A stretch of 64,000 nucleotides of DNA, from assembly GCF_016745395.1 (NCBI RefSeq), contig NZ_JAERVJ010000011.1, positions 17,644 to 81,643 of the forward strand. Reading direction: 5' to 3'. Position numbers and translations under genes: made by a program. This DNA comes from Methylocystis sp. Sn-Cys (lineage in GTDB: Bacteria; Pseudomonadota; Alphaproteobacteria; Rhizobiales; Beijerinckiaceae). The notes beneath the pieces were generated by a model. That model saw nothing but the letters and a program-made list of their open reading frames with translations. It was not told the origin of the DNA and did not search any database. This document shows positions 53,830-63,943 of the stretch, piece by piece. Each line of letters starts with the position of its first letter. The stretch's first letter is position 1.

Positions 53830-54270
53830 ATGACGACCGACGCCCCCGTCGAATCGCAAAAGCCCGAGAAAAAGCTGGCGCGTCTGCGCCGGCGCCAGGA
53901 TTTCGTGCGTGCGTCGAAGACCGGCGCGCGCTTTTCGGCGCGCTTGTTCACGCTTCAAATGGCGGGGCAGGGCGGGCCGGAAGAGACGGTCTCTCCAGCG
54001 GAGGCGCGTTTCGGCTTCACTGTCACCAAGAAGGTCGCAGGAGCCGTTGGGCGCAATCGAATCCGCCGCCGTCTCAAGGAGGCGCTCCGCATAAGCGGAG
54101 ACCTTGGCGCGCGGCCCGGCCGCGATTACGTGTTCGTCGCCCGGCGAGGGGCGCTAGACGCGCCATTCGCCCAAATCGTCAGTCAGATGGCCGAAGGCTT
54201 CGCGCGGCTCGATGAGCGCAGCGCCGCGAAGGCCCGGCCAAAACAGAAAGACAGGCCTGCCGCGTCATGA
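53830..54270 (+). CDS. rnpA: Ribonuclease P protein component
   Basis: A 146-residue protein. [20 protein letters not shown] and the signature [20 protein letters not shown] identify RnpA, which assists RNase P RNA in 5'-end maturation of tRNA. The C-terminal tail after ~120 is Arg/Lys-rich. Its stop codon overlaps the yidC start, and yidD, which often lies between, is missing. Confidence 0.93.
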   Translation: MTTDAPVESQKPEKKLARLRRRQDFVRASKTGARFSARLFTLQMAGQGGPEETVSPAEARFGFTVTKKVAGAVGRNRIRRRLKEALRISGDLGARPGRDYVFVARRGALDAPFAQIVSQMAEGFARLDERSAAKARPKQKDRPAAS

Positions 54271-56039
54271 CGGAAAACACCAAAAACATGCTCATGGCCG
54301 CGGCGCTCTCGATGATCTTCATCGGCCTGTGGGACTATTTCTACGCCTTTCCGGAGATGGAGCGGCAGCGTCAGGCGCAGGTCGAGCAGCAGCGCATGGC
54401 CAAAATCCCCAAGCTCGGCGCGCCCGACAAGAGCGCCGCCGCGCCGGTCAAGATCGCCCGCACCCGCGAAGAGGCGCTCGCCGAGAGCCCGCGCATCGCC
54501 GTTGACACGCGCACGATCTCCGGCTCGATCGCCCTCAAGGGCGGCCGCGTCGACGACGTGTCTCTCAAGAATTATCGTCAGACCGTCGATCCGACGAGCC
54601 CGATCATCACGCTGCTCTCGCCGGAAAACGCCCCGGGCGCCTATTACGCCGAGCTCGGCTATCTGACCGGCGAAACCGAAAACGCGCCGGCGCTGCCGAC
54701 GACCGAGACGCTCTGGACGGCCGATTCGGACAAGCTCACCTCCGGCAAGCCGGTGACGCTCACCTGGGACAATGGCCAGGGCCTCGTCTTCAAGCGCGTC
54801 ATTTCGGTCGACGACGAATATCTGTTCACGATCAAGGACAGCGTCGAGAACAAATCCGCCAAGCCGGCGCCGCTCTACACCTTCTCGCGCGTGATCCGCG
54901 TCGGCCGCCCGCCGTCCGCCGGCTACGCCGCTTTGCATGAAGGCTATGTCGGCGTCATCGGCGATCAGGCGGAGGAGCTCACCTACGACAAGATCGAGAA
55001 AGAGCCCAACTACACCAAGACCTTCAAGGGCGTTGGCGGCTGGGTCGGCTTCACCGACAAATATTGGGGCGCGGTCGTCGCCCCTGCCCAGGACATCGCC
55101 TTCGAGGCCCGTTATATGGCCATGGGCGGCGCCACCAAGACCTATCAGGCCGATACGGTCAGCGAGCCCAAGACGATCGAGCCCGGCGCCAGCGCCGAGA
55201 CGACGACCTATGTCTTCGCCGGGGCCAAGGAAATCGATACGCTCGACGCCTATAAGGCCAATCCGGGCCTGAAGCGCTTCGATCTCTTGATCGACTGGGG
55301 CTGGTTCTATTTCATCACGCGGCCGATGTTCCGCCTGATCGACTTCCTCTACAAGCTCTTCGGCAATTTCGGCGTCGCGATCCTGGCGGTGACGGTTATC
55401 GTGAAGCTCGCCTTCCTGCCGCTCGCCAACAAGAGCTATCAGTCGATCGCCAAGATGAAGGAAATTCAGCCCAAGATCAAAGAGCTGAAAGAGAAGTTCG
55501 GCGACGACAAGCAAGCCTTCAACATGGCGCAGATGGAGCTCTACAAGCGCGAGAAGGTCAATCCCGCGAGCGGCTGCCTGCCCGTGCTGCTGCAGATCCC
55601 GGTGTTCTTCTCGCTCTATAAGGTGCTCGTCGTGACGATCGAAATGCGTCACGCGCCCTTCTTCGGCTGGATCAAGGACCTCTCGGCGCCGGACCCGACC
55701 AATATCTTCAATCTCTTCGGCCTGCTGCCCTTCGATCCGACCCATGTCGCCTTCTTCGGGCCCTATCTGGCGCTCGGCGTCTGGCCGCTGGTCATGGGCG
55801 TGACCATGTGGCTGCAGATGAAGATGAACCCGGAGCCGACCGACGAAATCCAGAAGACCATGTTCGCCTGGATGCCGGTGATGTTCACCTTCACCATGGG
55901 CGGCTTCGCCTCTGGCCTCGTCATCTATTGGTCGTGGAACAATCTGCTCTCGATCACTCAGCAGGGCGTGATCATGAAGCGCGCCGGCGTGAAGTTCGAG
56001 CTGTGGGACAATCTGCGCAAGACCTTCGGGCTGGCTTAA
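54267..56039 (+). CDS. yidC: Membrane protein insertase YidC
   Basis: A 590-residue Oxa1/YidC insertase with an N-terminal anchor (~8-26), a large periplasmic domain (~60-345) and five C-terminal membrane helices, including [20 protein letters not shown], and [20 protein letters not shown]. It inserts and folds inner-membrane proteins. It overlaps rnpA by 4 bases (ATGA). Confidence 0.96.
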   Translation: MTENTKNMLMAAALSMIFIGLWDYFYAFPEMERQRQAQVEQQRMAKIPKLGAPDKSAAAPVKIARTREEALAESPRIAVDTRTISGSIALKGGRVDDVSLKNYRQTVDPTSPIITLLSPENAPGAYYAELGYLTGETENAPALPTTETLWTADSDKLTSGKPVTLTWDNGQGLVFKRVISVDDEYLFTIKDSVENKSAKPAPLYTFSRVIRVGRPPSAGYAALHEGYVGVIGDQAEELTYDKIEKEPNYTKTFKGVGGWVGFTDKYWGAVVAPAQDIAFEARYMAMGGATKTYQADTVSEPKTIEPGASAETTTYVFAGAKEIDTLDAYKANPGLKRFDLLIDWGWFYFITRPMFRLIDFLYKLFGNFGVAILAVTVIVKLAFLPLANKSYQSIAKMKEIQPKIKELKEKFGDDKQAFNMAQMELYKREKVNPASGCLPVLLQIPVFFSLYKVLVVTIEMRHAPFFGWIKDLSAPDPTNIFNLFGLLPFDPTHVAFFGPYLALGVWPLVMGVTMWLQMKMNPEPTDEIQKTMFAWMPVMFTFTMGGFASGLVIYWSWNNLLSITQQGVIMKRAGVKFELWDNLRKTFGLA

Positions 56040-56051
56040 GCGGCGTCCGGG

Positions 56052-56148
56052 TGGACCGCGCGCCTTCAGGCGCGCATTGAAGCGAGCCTGAAGGCTCGCG
56101 GTCCACTGGGAGCCCGTCATGGCCGGGCTTGTCCCGGCCATCCACGCC
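56052..56148. repeat. Palindromic repeat plus half of a GTCATGGCCGGGCTTG unit (unit 4 of 6)
   Basis: A GCCTTCAGGC unit at 56052-56105 is followed by the left arm cgtcatggccgggcttgtcc at 56115-56148. The facing arm of the second unit is not seen, so it is incomplete. Confidence 0.8.
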
Positions 56149-56180
56149 AGTCAGATGACAGCGAACGCTGGGCGACCGCC

Positions 56181-56828
56181 ATGACTGAATTCCTCGAAGA
56201 CGGCCGCCTTCTCTTCGCCGGCCCTTGCGATTTCATCTTCGCCAGCGCCAAGGCGGGCGACCTGCCGCCGCTCGGGCCGCCGGAGATCGCTTTCGCGGGC
56301 CGCTCCAATGTCGGCAAATCCTCGCTTCTCAATGCGCTGACCAACCGCAAGACGCTTGCCCGCGTCTCGCATACGCCCGGCCGCACGCAGCAGCTCAATT
56401 TCTTCGCGCTCGGCGGGGAGCCCGGCGCCGAGCAGCTGCGCCTCGTCGACATGCCGGGCTATGGTTATGCGGCCGTGAGCAAGGAAAAAGTCGCGAGCTG
56501 GGGCGCGCTGATGCGCGATTATCTGCGAGGCCGCGCCTCGCTCGCGCGGGTCTTCGTGCTCGTCGACGGGCGGCGCGGCGTCAAGCCCGTGGACGCGGAG
56601 ATGTTCGATCTCCTCGACCAATCGGCCGTCTCCTATCAGGTCGTTCTCACCAAGCACGACGAGCTGAAAATCTCGGAGCGCGGAGCCGTCGTCGCCGCGA
56701 CCACCGAGGCGCTATCGAAGCGCCCGGCCGCCTATCCGGAGATCATTTTCACCTCTTCGCAGACGGGGGAGGGGATTCCGGCGCTGCGCGGCGCCGTCGC
56801 CCAGCTTCTGGCTGAGCGGGGGGCTTGA
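56181..56828 (+). CDS. engB: Ribosome biogenesis GTPase EngB/YsxC
   Basis: A 215-residue GTPase. G1 GRSNVGKSSLLNALTNRK, G2 (TPGRTQ), G3 VDMPGYGYA and G4 TKHDEL are present, and the C-terminal SSQTGEGIPALRG is the G5 region. It acts in assembly of the large ribosomal subunit. The next gene, argB, lies 140 bases on across a CTCCCGC palindrome. Confidence 0.94.
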   Translation: MTEFLEDGRLLFAGPCDFIFASAKAGDLPPLGPPEIAFAGRSNVGKSSLLNALTNRKTLARVSHTPGRTQQLNFFALGGEPGAEQLRLVDMPGYGYAAVSKEKVASWGALMRDYLRGRASLARVFVLVDGRRGVKPVDAEMFDLLDQSAVSYQVVLTKHDELKISERGAVVAATTEALSKRPAAYPEIIFTSSQTGEGIPALRGAVAQLLAERGA

Positions 56829-56862
56829 ATATGAAGGATCGAACGGGCTAGTTCGGCAGCGC

Positions 56863-56903
56863 CCCCTCCCCAGCCCTCCCCCGCGTTGCGGGAGAGGGAG
56901 CAG
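56863..56903. repeat. CTCCCGC palindrome between engB and argB
   Basis: Contains ccctcccccgcgttgcggga and related bases, matching the units bordering the large inverted element. No other feature in this gap apart from the argB ribosome-binding site. Confidence 0.7.
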
Positions 56904-56969
56904 ATTCGGGGCTTCATCCGGGGATCGGGGAGGGATGGGTCCGGCGCCAATGATCCAGGAAGTTCTCCC

Positions 56970-57839
56970 ATGACCGTCTCGACCACTGAAAGCGCGCTCG
57001 AACAGGCCCGCATCCTCATGCAGGCGCTGCCGCATATGCTGCGCTACGACGAGGCCATCGTCGTCGTGAAATACGGCGGCCACGCCATGGGCGACGACGA
57101 GGTCGCGCGAAATTTCTCGCGCGACATGGTACTGCTCGAGCAGTCCGGCGTGAATCCGGTGGTCGTTCATGGCGGCGGGCCGCAAATCGGCTCCATGCTC
57201 AAGCGGCTCGGCGTCGAATCGCGATTCGCCGACGGCCTGCGCATCACCGACGGCGAGACCATGGGCATCGTCGAGATGGTGCTCGCGGGCTCCATCAATA
57301 AGCAGATCGTCGGCTACATCAATTCCGAAGGCGGCCGCGCCATCGGCCTGACCGGCAAGGACGGTCGCATGCTGACGGCCAAGAAGCTCGAACGCTCGGA
57401 CGGCGTCGATCTCGGCTATGTCGGCGAGCCCGACAAGGTCGACACGACCGTTCTCGACCAGGTGCTCGGCCGCGAGCTGATCCCCGTGCTGGCGCCGGTC
57501 GCGCAGGGGCCGGGCGGCGCGAGCTTCAACGTCAACGCCGATACCTTTGCGGGCGCCATCGCGGGCGCGCTCGGCGCCAAGCGCCTGCTGTTCCTGACCG
57601 ACGTTCCCGGCGTGCTGGATAAGAACAAGGAGCTCATCCGCGAGCTGAAGGTCGCCGATATTCCGGGCCTCATCGCCGAAGGCACGATCACCGGGGGAAT
57701 GATCCCGAAGGTCGAGACCTGCATGTATGCGATCGAGCGCGGGGTCGAGGGCGTGGTTATTCTCGACGGCAAGCTGCCGCATGCGGTGTTGATCGAATTG
57801 CTGACCGACCACGGCGCCGGCACGCTGATCACGCGGTGA
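56970..57839 (+). CDS. argB: Acetylglutamate kinase
   Basis: A 289-residue amino-acid kinase for arginine synthesis. [15 protein letters not shown] (phosphate loop), [14 protein letters not shown] and [10 protein letters not shown], then the C-terminal [15 protein letters not shown] are all typical. The C-terminal region [20 protein letters not shown] is conserved in arginine-sensitive, PII-regulated ArgB, so it may bind the GlnB protein in this window. Normal length. Confidence 0.94.
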   Translation: MTVSTTESALEQARILMQALPHMLRYDEAIVVVKYGGHAMGDDEVARNFSRDMVLLEQSGVNPVVVHGGGPQIGSMLKRLGVESRFADGLRITDGETMGIVEMVLAGSINKQIVGYINSEGGRAIGLTGKDGRMLTAKKLERSDGVDLGYVGEPDKVDTTVLDQVLGRELIPVLAPVAQGPGGASFNVNADTFAGAIAGALGAKRLLFLTDVPGVLDKNKELIRELKVADIPGLIAEGTITGGMIPKVETCMYAIERGVEGVVILDGKLPHAVLIELLTDHGAGTLITR

Positions 57840-57877
57840 GGAAACGTGGAACGCAGGACGCTTTGCAAGAGGATTCC

Positions 57878-57978
57878 CGTCATGCCCGGCCTTGTGCCGG
57901 GCATCCACGCCGGACGGCGATGAGCGAGGGCCAACGCATTTGCCGCGTGGATGGCCGGGACAAGCCCGGCCATGACGG
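57878..57978. repeat. Palindromic repeat, GTCATGGCCGGGCTTG family (unit 5 of 6)
   Basis: Arms cgtcatgcccggccttgtgc and ggccgggacaagcccggcca face each other, ending 20 bases before the next gene. Confidence 0.9.
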
Positions 57979-57997
57979 TTGTCGTGGCTGACGGACG

Positions 57998-58705
57998 ATG
58001 AGCAACCCTCTAGGCGCTGGCCTGAACGATCGCTTCTCCCACATCGACACTTGGGTGTTCGATCTCGACAACACCCTTTATCCGCAGACGGCCGACCTCT
58101 GGCCCAAGATCGACGCGCGCATCACGCTGTTCATGATGCGCCTCTTCGGCCTCGACGCCATTTCGCTGCGCGCGTTGCAGAAACATTATTATCTGCGCTA
58201 CGGCACGACGCTGCGCGGCTTGATGATCGAGCACGAAGTCGAGGCCGAAGCCTATCTCGAATTCGTCCATGACATCGACCGCTCGTCGCTCGAGCATAAT
58301 CATTCGCTGGCCGAAGCGATCGCGGCTTTGCCGGGCCGCAAGCTGATTCTCACGAACGGCTCGCGCCATCATGCGATCGCAACGGCCAAGCAGCTCGGGA
58401 TCGATCATCTCTTCGAAGATATTTTCGACATTATCGCCGCAGATTTCATCGCCAAGCCGGAGGAGGCCGCCTATGAACGCTTCTTCGAGCGGCTGAAGGT
58501 CGAGCCGAGACGCGCCGTGCTTTTCGAAGATATTCCGCGCAATCTGCTTGTGCCGCATCGGCGCGGGATGACGACAGTGCTGGTTCTCCCGGGCGCGGGA
58601 GAGGCGGTCGAGCGCGAGGCCTGGGAGGTCGCGCGCGGCGACGAGCCTCATGTCGATTTCGTCACCGACGACCTCGTGGGTTTTCTCGAAACGCTCGGTC
58701 GCTGA
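57998..58705 (+). CDS. HAD-superfamily pyrimidine 5'-nucleotidase type phosphatase
   Basis: A 235-residue HAD enzyme. The first motif TWVFDLDNTLYP carries the nucleophile Asp and the acid Asp; LILTNGSRHHA is motif 2 (Thr), and the end has KPEEAAYERFF and VLFEDIPRNLLVPHR (motif 4 acid pair). It resembles the Sdt1-like pyrimidine 5'-nucleotidase group. Start at 57998 immediately after a repeat. Substrate not certain. Confidence 0.85.
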   Translation: MSNPLGAGLNDRFSHIDTWVFDLDNTLYPQTADLWPKIDARITLFMMRLFGLDAISLRALQKHYYLRYGTTLRGLMIEHEVEAEAYLEFVHDIDRSSLEHNHSLAEAIAALPGRKLILTNGSRHHAIATAKQLGIDHLFEDIFDIIAADFIAKPEEAAYERFFERLKVEPRRAVLFEDIPRNLLVPHRRGMTTVLVLPGAGEAVEREAWEVARGDEPHVDFVTDDLVGFLETLGR

Positions 58706-58808
58706 CACTTAACCGTCATTCAGGCGACATTGCTCTGTCTTGGCCATTACTTAGGCCTCCAGCCGCCGGCTGCGTCGATCGTACGGGCCGATGGATGGAG
58801 AGCCCGTA

Positions 58809-59906
58809 ATGAAAAAATTCCTTTCCGCCGCCCTGCTTGCGGCTCTATGCGCCGCGCAGGCGCCCGCGCTCGCCGATGAGCGCGACGAGCATGAAGATTC
58901 CGCCCGCAAGACGATCGCCGTCTTCGGCGACTGGCCGTACAACAAGCTGCTGATCGACAATGCGAAGCTGCTGATCGACTCGGTCAATAAGGACGGAGAC
59001 GTCAGCCTCGTCATGCATCTCGGCGATATTCATTCCGGCAGCATGCCGTGCACCAGCGCCGGCATCCTGCCGCCGGTTCCGACGTCCGACCCGGGCTATA
59101 ATCAGAAGATTTTCTCGTTCTTCCAGCAGTTCAAATCGCCGGTCGTCTATACGCCGGGCGACAATGAGTGGACCGACTGCCATCGCACCAAGGAGGCCAC
59201 GAGTGCGCCGCTCAATGAAATCGCCTCGATTCGCACCCTGTTTTTCGCGCGTCCCGGCCACACGCTCGGGCTCACCGACAAGACCGTCTACACCCAGGCT
59301 GAGAAATTCGACCCCAACTTCCCCAAGGACGCGCAATATGTCGAGAACGTCCTGTGGTCGGACGCGCGCGTGATGTTCGTCACCCTGAACATGCCGGGTT
59401 CGAACAACGACAAGAACGCCTGGACGAATGGTTTCGAAGGCCCCGCGCATCAGCAGGAAATCGCGGGCCGCACGGCCGCGGCGGTTCGCTGGCTCAACAC
59501 GGCCTTCCAATTCGCCATGCGCTATCGGATGAAGGGCGTCGTGATCGGCATTCAGGCCGATATGTGGGACCACTTCGCGGCGGCGCCCGGCGGCGACGGC
59601 CTCGACGGCTATACGGGCTTTGTGAATGAGCTGGCGCGTCTCAGCGTCGCCTTCGGTAAGCCGGTGCTGCTGCTCAACGGCGACTCGCATATCTTCACGG
59701 TCGACAAGCCGCTCGCCGATCCGTCGAGCGCCACGGGCCAGATTCACAAGACCATTCCCGTGCCGAATCTGACCCGCATCACCGTGCAGGGCTCGACGGT
59801 CGCGCCGGCCCAGTGGCTGAAGCTGACCATCGATCCGCGCTCGGCCAATCTCTTCAGATGGCAGAATGTGCCCTTCTGCAAGGACCCGCTGACGAGCTGC
59901 CAGTAA
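58809..59906 (+). CDS. Exported metallophosphoesterase-like protein
   Basis: A 365-residue protein with a signal peptide (cleavage near PALADER). The calcineurin-like metal motifs are in order: FGDWPYN, MHLGDIHSG, TPGDNEWTD and LLNGDSHIF. The central N-D-E pattern (DNEW) supports phosphatase chemistry. It would act in the periplasm; substrate unknown. The start is the second ATG (58809), giving the signal peptide. Confidence 0.82.
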   Translation: MKKFLSAALLAALCAAQAPALADERDEHEDSARKTIAVFGDWPYNKLLIDNAKLLIDSVNKDGDVSLVMHLGDIHSGSMPCTSAGILPPVPTSDPGYNQKIFSFFQQFKSPVVYTPGDNEWTDCHRTKEATSAPLNEIASIRTLFFARPGHTLGLTDKTVYTQAEKFDPNFPKDAQYVENVLWSDARVMFVTLNMPGSNNDKNAWTNGFEGPAHQQEIAGRTAAAVRWLNTAFQFAMRYRMKGVVIGIQADMWDHFAAAPGGDGLDGYTGFVNELARLSVAFGKPVLLLNGDSHIFTVDKPLADPSSATGQIHKTIPVPNLTRITVQGSTVAPAQWLKLTIDPRSANLFRWQNVPFCKDPLTSCQ

Positions 59907-59954
59907 GGTGGAAGAAACCCCATAGGTTCGCGCTTATGGGGTTAATTTCCGGGG

Positions 59955-60158
59955 CGGCCTCGTCCTTCGAGACGGGCGCTTACACATCCTCGTGTCGCCG
60001 CCCTCGTCATGGCCGGGCTTGTCCCGGCCATCCACGCCGCGCAACGGCAGCGGCTGCTGGGTAATCGCCGAAACTTTAGCGTCAACGAGAGGAATAACGC
60101 GTCTCGTTGGGCCATGCCCCTGGGCGTGGGTGGCCGGGACAAGCCCGGCCATGACGGC
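59955..60158. repeat. Palindromic repeat, GTCATGGCCGGGCTTG family (unit 6 of 6), with a fragment
   Basis: A short piece of the CTCGTCCTTCGAGACG family (59955-59985) precedes a full unit (60005-60158) with arms gtcatggccgggcttgtccc and complement. This fills most of the gap between the phosphoesterase and the DinB gene. Confidence 0.85.
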
Positions 60159-60217
60159 CCCCAAGATGGGTGACTCCGTTGGCCCCAGGGCGTCAACGCA
60201 TCTGTCAGCGAGTTAAT

Positions 60218-60721
60218 CTACGCAAACTGCATCATCGCCAGATCCGTCCCGTGTGGCCGCGCCCCCGCGGCGGTGAGCATGGCGTGAACCTGCCCGCGAT
60301 GGTGTGTCTGGTGATTGAAGATATGGATCACGACGAGATGCTTGGGCTTCGAGATCGTGCTTTGAAGCAGGCCCGAATACCAAGCGAGATCTCCTTCAAG
60401 CGCCGCAGAGTCGAGACTGTCCGCCCAATCGATCAGACGCATGTCGGTTTGTTCGCGATCGGCCTTCAAGGCCGCCCACTCAGCGCGGAACGCGCTCGAA
60501 TCATCCAGGCTGCACGCCGGCTGCGGGCCCCCCGCGAAGCGGCTGAGCCACATATGGTCCGCCCACAGCAAATGATTGAGCGTCGCATGGATCGATTTGA
60601 AGAAAGCGCCTCGGTCCTTGCGTCGCTCGTCATCGGATAAGGCGTCAGCGGCGGCATAGAGGTTTTGGTTCTGCCATTGATTGTAGCGCGCCATGGTTTG
60701 CGCAAAGGATGGGTCGATCAC
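60218..60721 (-). CDS. DinB family protein
   Basis: A protein of ~167 residues. The four-helix DinB fold is marked by LNHLLWADHMWLSRF, and HIFNHQTHHRGQVHAML, which carry the metal-binding His residues. Family members are metal-dependent thiol transferases of unknown substrate. The start is uncertain: GTG at 60721 (VIDPSF) or an upstream TTG at 60775. It is divergent from dapD. Confidence 0.82.
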   Translation of the reverse strand: MIDPSFAQTMARYNQWQNQNLYAAADALSDDERRKDRGAFFKSIHATLNHLLWADHMWLSRFAGGPQPACSLDDSSAFRAEWAALKADREQTDMRLIDWADSLDSAALEGDLAWYSGLLQSTISKPKHLVVIHIFNHQTHHRGQVHAMLTAAGARPHGTDLAMMQFA

Positions 60722-60891
60722 CGGCTTGCCTTTCTCGTGATCCAAAATCGCGTTTTCGCTGCCGCCTCTTTCCAAGGCCCGCCGGCGCCCCCGGTCAAGA
60801 GCGAGGCGCGGCTTTGCGGCTGGGCTGAGAGTTGACTCCCCCCGCCATGCGCCTACAAACCGGCCCAGCTTTCTCCACCCATGGGACCTTT

Positions 60892-61749
60892 ATGCCGCAC
60901 ACCGGATTAGAAACCCTCATCACCGCCGCCTTCGAGGATCGCGCCAATATCAACGCCGAGACCCAGGGTGATATCCGCCGCGCCGTCGACAGCGCGCTGC
61001 GTCTGCTCGACGCCGGCAAGCTGCGCGTCGCGGAGAAGATCGAGGGCAAGGAGGGGCCGGAGTCCTGGCAGGTCAATCAGTGGCTCAAGAAGGCCGTGCT
61101 GCTCTCCTTCCGTCTCAACGATATGGCGGTGATCGCGGGCGGGCCCGGCGGCGCCACCTGGTGGGACAAGGTTCCTTCGAAATTCGTCGGCTGGGGCGCG
61201 GGCGAGCATAGCGCGGCGGGCTTCCGCTCCGTGCCGGGCGCCATTGTGCGCCATTCGGCCTATGTGGCGCCGGGCGCGATCCTGATGCCGTCCTTCGTGA
61301 ACCTTGGCGCCTATGTCGACGCCGGGACCATGGTCGACACCTGGGTGACGGTCGGCTCCTGCGCGCAGATCGGCAAGAATGTGCATCTTTCGGGGGGCGT
61401 CGGCATCGGCGGCGTGCTGGAGCCGCTGCAGGCCAATCCGACGATCATCGAGGACGACTGCTTCATCGGCGCGCGTTCGGAGGTCGTGGAGGGCGTCGTC
61501 GTCGGCAAGGGCTCGGTTCTGTCGATGGGCGTCTTTATCGGCGCCTCGACCAAGATCATCGATCGCGCCACGGGTAAGGTCTACACGGGCTATGTGCCGC
61601 CTTACTCCGTCGTCGTCTCGGGGAGCCTGCCCGGCAAGCCGCTGCCCAATGGCGAGCCCGGCCCGTCGCTCTATTGCGCGGTCATCGTCAAGACAGTCGA
61701 CGCGCAGACCCGCTCCAAGACCGGCATCAACGAGCTCTTGAGGGACTGA
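60892..61749 (+). CDS. dapD: Tetrahydrodipicolinate N-succinyltransferase
   Basis: A 285-residue left-handed beta-helix acyltransferase of the succinylase branch of lysine/meso-DAP synthesis. The C-terminal two-thirds carries hexapeptide repeats ([40 protein letters not shown] and onward). The ATG at 60892 (MPHTGLE) matches the family start. Normal length. The next gene overlaps its stop (TGATG). Confidence 0.93.
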   Translation: MPHTGLETLITAAFEDRANINAETQGDIRRAVDSALRLLDAGKLRVAEKIEGKEGPESWQVNQWLKKAVLLSFRLNDMAVIAGGPGGATWWDKVPSKFVGWGAGEHSAAGFRSVPGAIVRHSAYVAPGAILMPSFVNLGAYVDAGTMVDTWVTVGSCAQIGKNVHLSGGVGIGGVLEPLQANPTIIEDDCFIGARSEVVEGVVVGKGSVLSMGVFIGASTKIIDRATGKVYTGYVPPYSVVVSGSLPGKPLPNGEPGPSLYCAVIVKTVDAQTRSKTGINELLRD

Positions 61750-62237
61750 TGGCGATCGACGCCGAGCGCATCCGCTTCCTCTACCGCACCGAGCAGGGGC
61801 GCATCGATCGCGCCACCTGGCTCAAAGGCGCGGGCGCGCTGGCGGCGGTGATTGCGCCTTTCTTCCTCATCTGGCTCGCGCTCTCGCCCTATACGGAGCA
61901 TGATCTCGCCAAGGACCCGTTCTTCGTGCCGATGACGGCCGTGGCTTACAGCTTTGTCCTCGTCTACGCCTTTGCGATCCTGCTCGTCGCGGTCTGCTAT
62001 GTGAATCTCTCCGCCAAGCGCTTCCGCGACCTCGGCCGGCCCGCGCCGGTCGCGCTCGCTGGGCTTGCGCCGCTCGTCGCGCTGATCGACGGCGCGACCC
62101 GCTGGCTGCAGCCGCGCGTGGCCGAGGTGATGCCGATCTATTGGGTCTGGGGCGTGGACGCCGTGCTGGTCGGGGTGATCGCCTGGTCCGTCTATGAGCT
62201 GGGGTTCAAGGAAGCGCGTTCGCCTGAGCTTTCTTGA
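61749..62237 (+). CDS. DUF805 membrane protein
   Basis: A 162-residue protein with four membrane helices (~25-45, 60-85, ~100-115, ~125-145). The conserved DUF805 core is GRIDRATW at the N-terminus and SAKRFRDLGRPAP. Overlaps dapD by one base, suggesting coupling. Role unknown. Confidence 0.82.
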   Translation: MAIDAERIRFLYRTEQGRIDRATWLKGAGALAAVIAPFFLIWLALSPYTEHDLAKDPFFVPMTAVAYSFVLVYAFAILLVAVCYVNLSAKRFRDLGRPAPVALAGLAPLVALIDGATRWLQPRVAEVMPIYWVWGVDAVLVGVIAWSVYELGFKEARSPELS

Positions 62238-62269
62238 CAACCGGCAGGGAGAGGCCGACCTTTTTGTCC

Positions 62270-62497
62270 ATGCCGAAACCTGTGCAAATCGACGCCGAAT
62301 GGGACGACGAGGCGCGCGTCTGGATCGCGACAAGCGACGACGCGCCGGGCCTCGTCGTCGAGGCGGAAACCTGGCAGTCGATGATTGACGACGTGCGGGC
62401 GGTATTGCCGGCGCTGCTCGACCTGAATGAGGGCTTTTCCGGCGGCCTTACGCTGACCTTTCGGGCGGAGACGCGCCTCGCTCTCGCCGGCGGCTGA
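62270..62497 (+). CDS. DUF1902 small protein
   Basis: A 75-residue HicB-like beta-alpha domain. IDAEWDDEARVWIATSDDAP then GLVVEAETWQSMIDDVRAVL is the DUF1902 pattern. There is no adjacent HicA-type toxin gene, so a toxin-antitoxin role is unlikely. Lies between dapD-DUF805 and dapE. Confidence 0.8.
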   Translation: MPKPVQIDAEWDDEARVWIATSDDAPGLVVEAETWQSMIDDVRAVLPALLDLNEGFSGGLTLTFRAETRLALAGG

Positions 62498-62515
62498 TGT
62501 CGCGCCGAACGACGC

Positions 62516-62605
62516 TGTCATTCCCGACGCTCGCGCAGCGAGTGATCGGGAATCCAGAGCAAAAATAGCGCTTTTGTGGCTCTGGATTCCCGCCTAGCCG
62601 GGAAG
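62516..62605. repeat. Palindromic repeat, GTCATTCCCGACGCTCGC family (unit 2 of 2)
   Basis: Arms gtcattcccgacgctcgcgc and ggattcccgcctagccggga face each other around a central spacer, in the gap between the DUF1902 gene and dapE. Confidence 0.85.
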
Positions 62606-62702
62606 GACGTCGTTCGAGCAGAAAATGCTATCTTGCCGCGTTCGACCAAGTCCCGCCGCTCCGCGCGCGAGGCCCTGAAACATCCGCCGAAAGCTTTCTG
62701 AT

Positions 62703-63860
62703 ATGCCCCTCTCACGCGCCGTTTCCCTCTCCCGCGATCTCATCCGCTGCCCTTCGGTCACGCCCGCCGACGCCGGCGCGCTCGATGTGGTGGAGCGCGA
62801 ATTGAAAGCCGCTGGTTTCGAGACGCATCGGCTGATTTTCACCGAGCCCGGCACGCCGGACGTCGATAATCTCTTCGCCAAAATAGGCGCAGGCGTGCCG
62901 CATCTCGTCTTCGCCGGCCATACCGATGTGGTGCCCGCCGGCGATGTCGCGCGCTGGAGCGCAGATCCTTTCGCGGGCGAGATCATCGACGGCCGGATCG
63001 TGGGCCGTGGCGCGAGCGACATGAAAGGGGCGATCGGCGCCTTCATGGCGGCGGCGCTCTCCTATGTCGCCCGCCATGGCGCGCCCAAGGGGACGATCTC
63101 CCTCCTCATCACCGGCGACGAGGAGGGGCCCTCGATCAATGGCACAGTGAAGATGCTCGACTGGGCGCGGGCGCGGGGCGAAAAATTCGACCACGCCATC
63201 GTCGGCGAGCCGACCAATGTCTCGGCGCTCGGCGATATGATCAAAATCGGCCGGCGCGGCTCGCTCAACGGCAAGATCCGGGTGATCGGCAAGCAGGGCC
63301 ATGTCGCCTATCCGCATCGCGCGGACAATCCCGTGCCGGCCATTGCGCGCATCGTCTCGGCGCTCTCGTCCTACGAATTCGACCGCGGCACGGCGCATTT
63401 CGACCCGACCAATCTCGAAGTCTCGTCGATCGACGTGGGCAATCCGGCGGTCAATGTCATTCCCGCGGAAGCGAGGGCGCAATTCAACGTGCGCTTCAAC
63501 GACGCCTGGACGCTCGAGACGCTGCGCGAGCGCATCGCCGCCGTGGTCAAGGAGGCGGCCGGCGCGGCGCGCGTGGAGCTGGCGTTTTTGCCGAGCAACG
63601 CGGTGTCCTTCCTGACCGAACCCGGCGCATTCACGGCGCTGGTCAGCGAGGCCGTGACGGCGGCGACGGGGCGGACGCCGGAGCTTTCGACGAGCGGCGG
63701 CACGTCGGATGCGCGTTTCATCACGCGCGATTGCCCGGTCGTGGAATTCGGCCTGACCAATGAAACCATCCATGCCGTCGACGAGAACGCCCGCGTGGCG
63801 GATATTGAGGCGCTGGCGGCTGTGTACGAGCGGATTTTGGAGGCCTATTTCGCAGGCTAG
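62703..63860 (+). CDS. dapE: Succinyl-diaminopimelate desuccinylase
   Basis: A 385-residue di-zinc peptidase of the M20 family. VFAGHTDVVPAGD (first His and Asp), GRGASDMKGAIGAF (Asp bridge), TGDEEGPSINGT (Glu pair) and the dimer domain beginning GRRGSLNGKIRVIGKQGHVA are intact. It produces LL-diaminopimelate in the same pathway as dapD. Normal length. Confidence 0.94.
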   Translation: MPLSRAVSLSRDLIRCPSVTPADAGALDVVERELKAAGFETHRLIFTEPGTPDVDNLFAKIGAGVPHLVFAGHTDVVPAGDVARWSADPFAGEIIDGRIVGRGASDMKGAIGAFMAAALSYVARHGAPKGTISLLITGDEEGPSINGTVKMLDWARARGEKFDHAIVGEPTNVSALGDMIKIGRRGSLNGKIRVIGKQGHVAYPHRADNPVPAIARIVSALSSYEFDRGTAHFDPTNLEVSSIDVGNPAVNVIPAEARAQFNVRFNDAWTLETLRERIAAVVKEAAGAARVELAFLPSNAVSFLTEPGAFTALVSEAVTAATGRTPELSTSGGTSDARFITRDCPVVEFGLTNETIHAVDENARVADIEALAAVYERILEAYFAG

Positions 63861-63914
63861 GGGCGCTTTTCCGCCGCCCGCGCCGCCGCTGTCGTGAAAT
63901 TGCAAAAAAGGGTG

Positions 63915-63943
63915 TTGACAGGAAAGCCGCTACCCCTTAAATC
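63915..63943 (+). promoter_or_regulatory. Sigma-70-type promoter at the window edge
   Basis: TTGACA (63915-63920) is followed 16 or 17 bases later by TTAAAT/TAAATC, with a good -35 match, in a gap after dapE. Downstream is a GCTGC...GCAGC arm pair (63965-63983). Strong rightward promoters of this kind often drive stable RNA; no RNA is seen before the window ends. Confidence 0.45.

Noticed and set aside
54183..56141. 652-residue minus-strand open frame
   Set aside because: Antisense to yidC and includes repeat peptides.
62270..62497. HicAB toxin-antitoxin pair
   Set aside because: The DUF1902 protein has a HicB-like form, but there is no HicA-type neighbour; it lies in a lysine-synthesis context.
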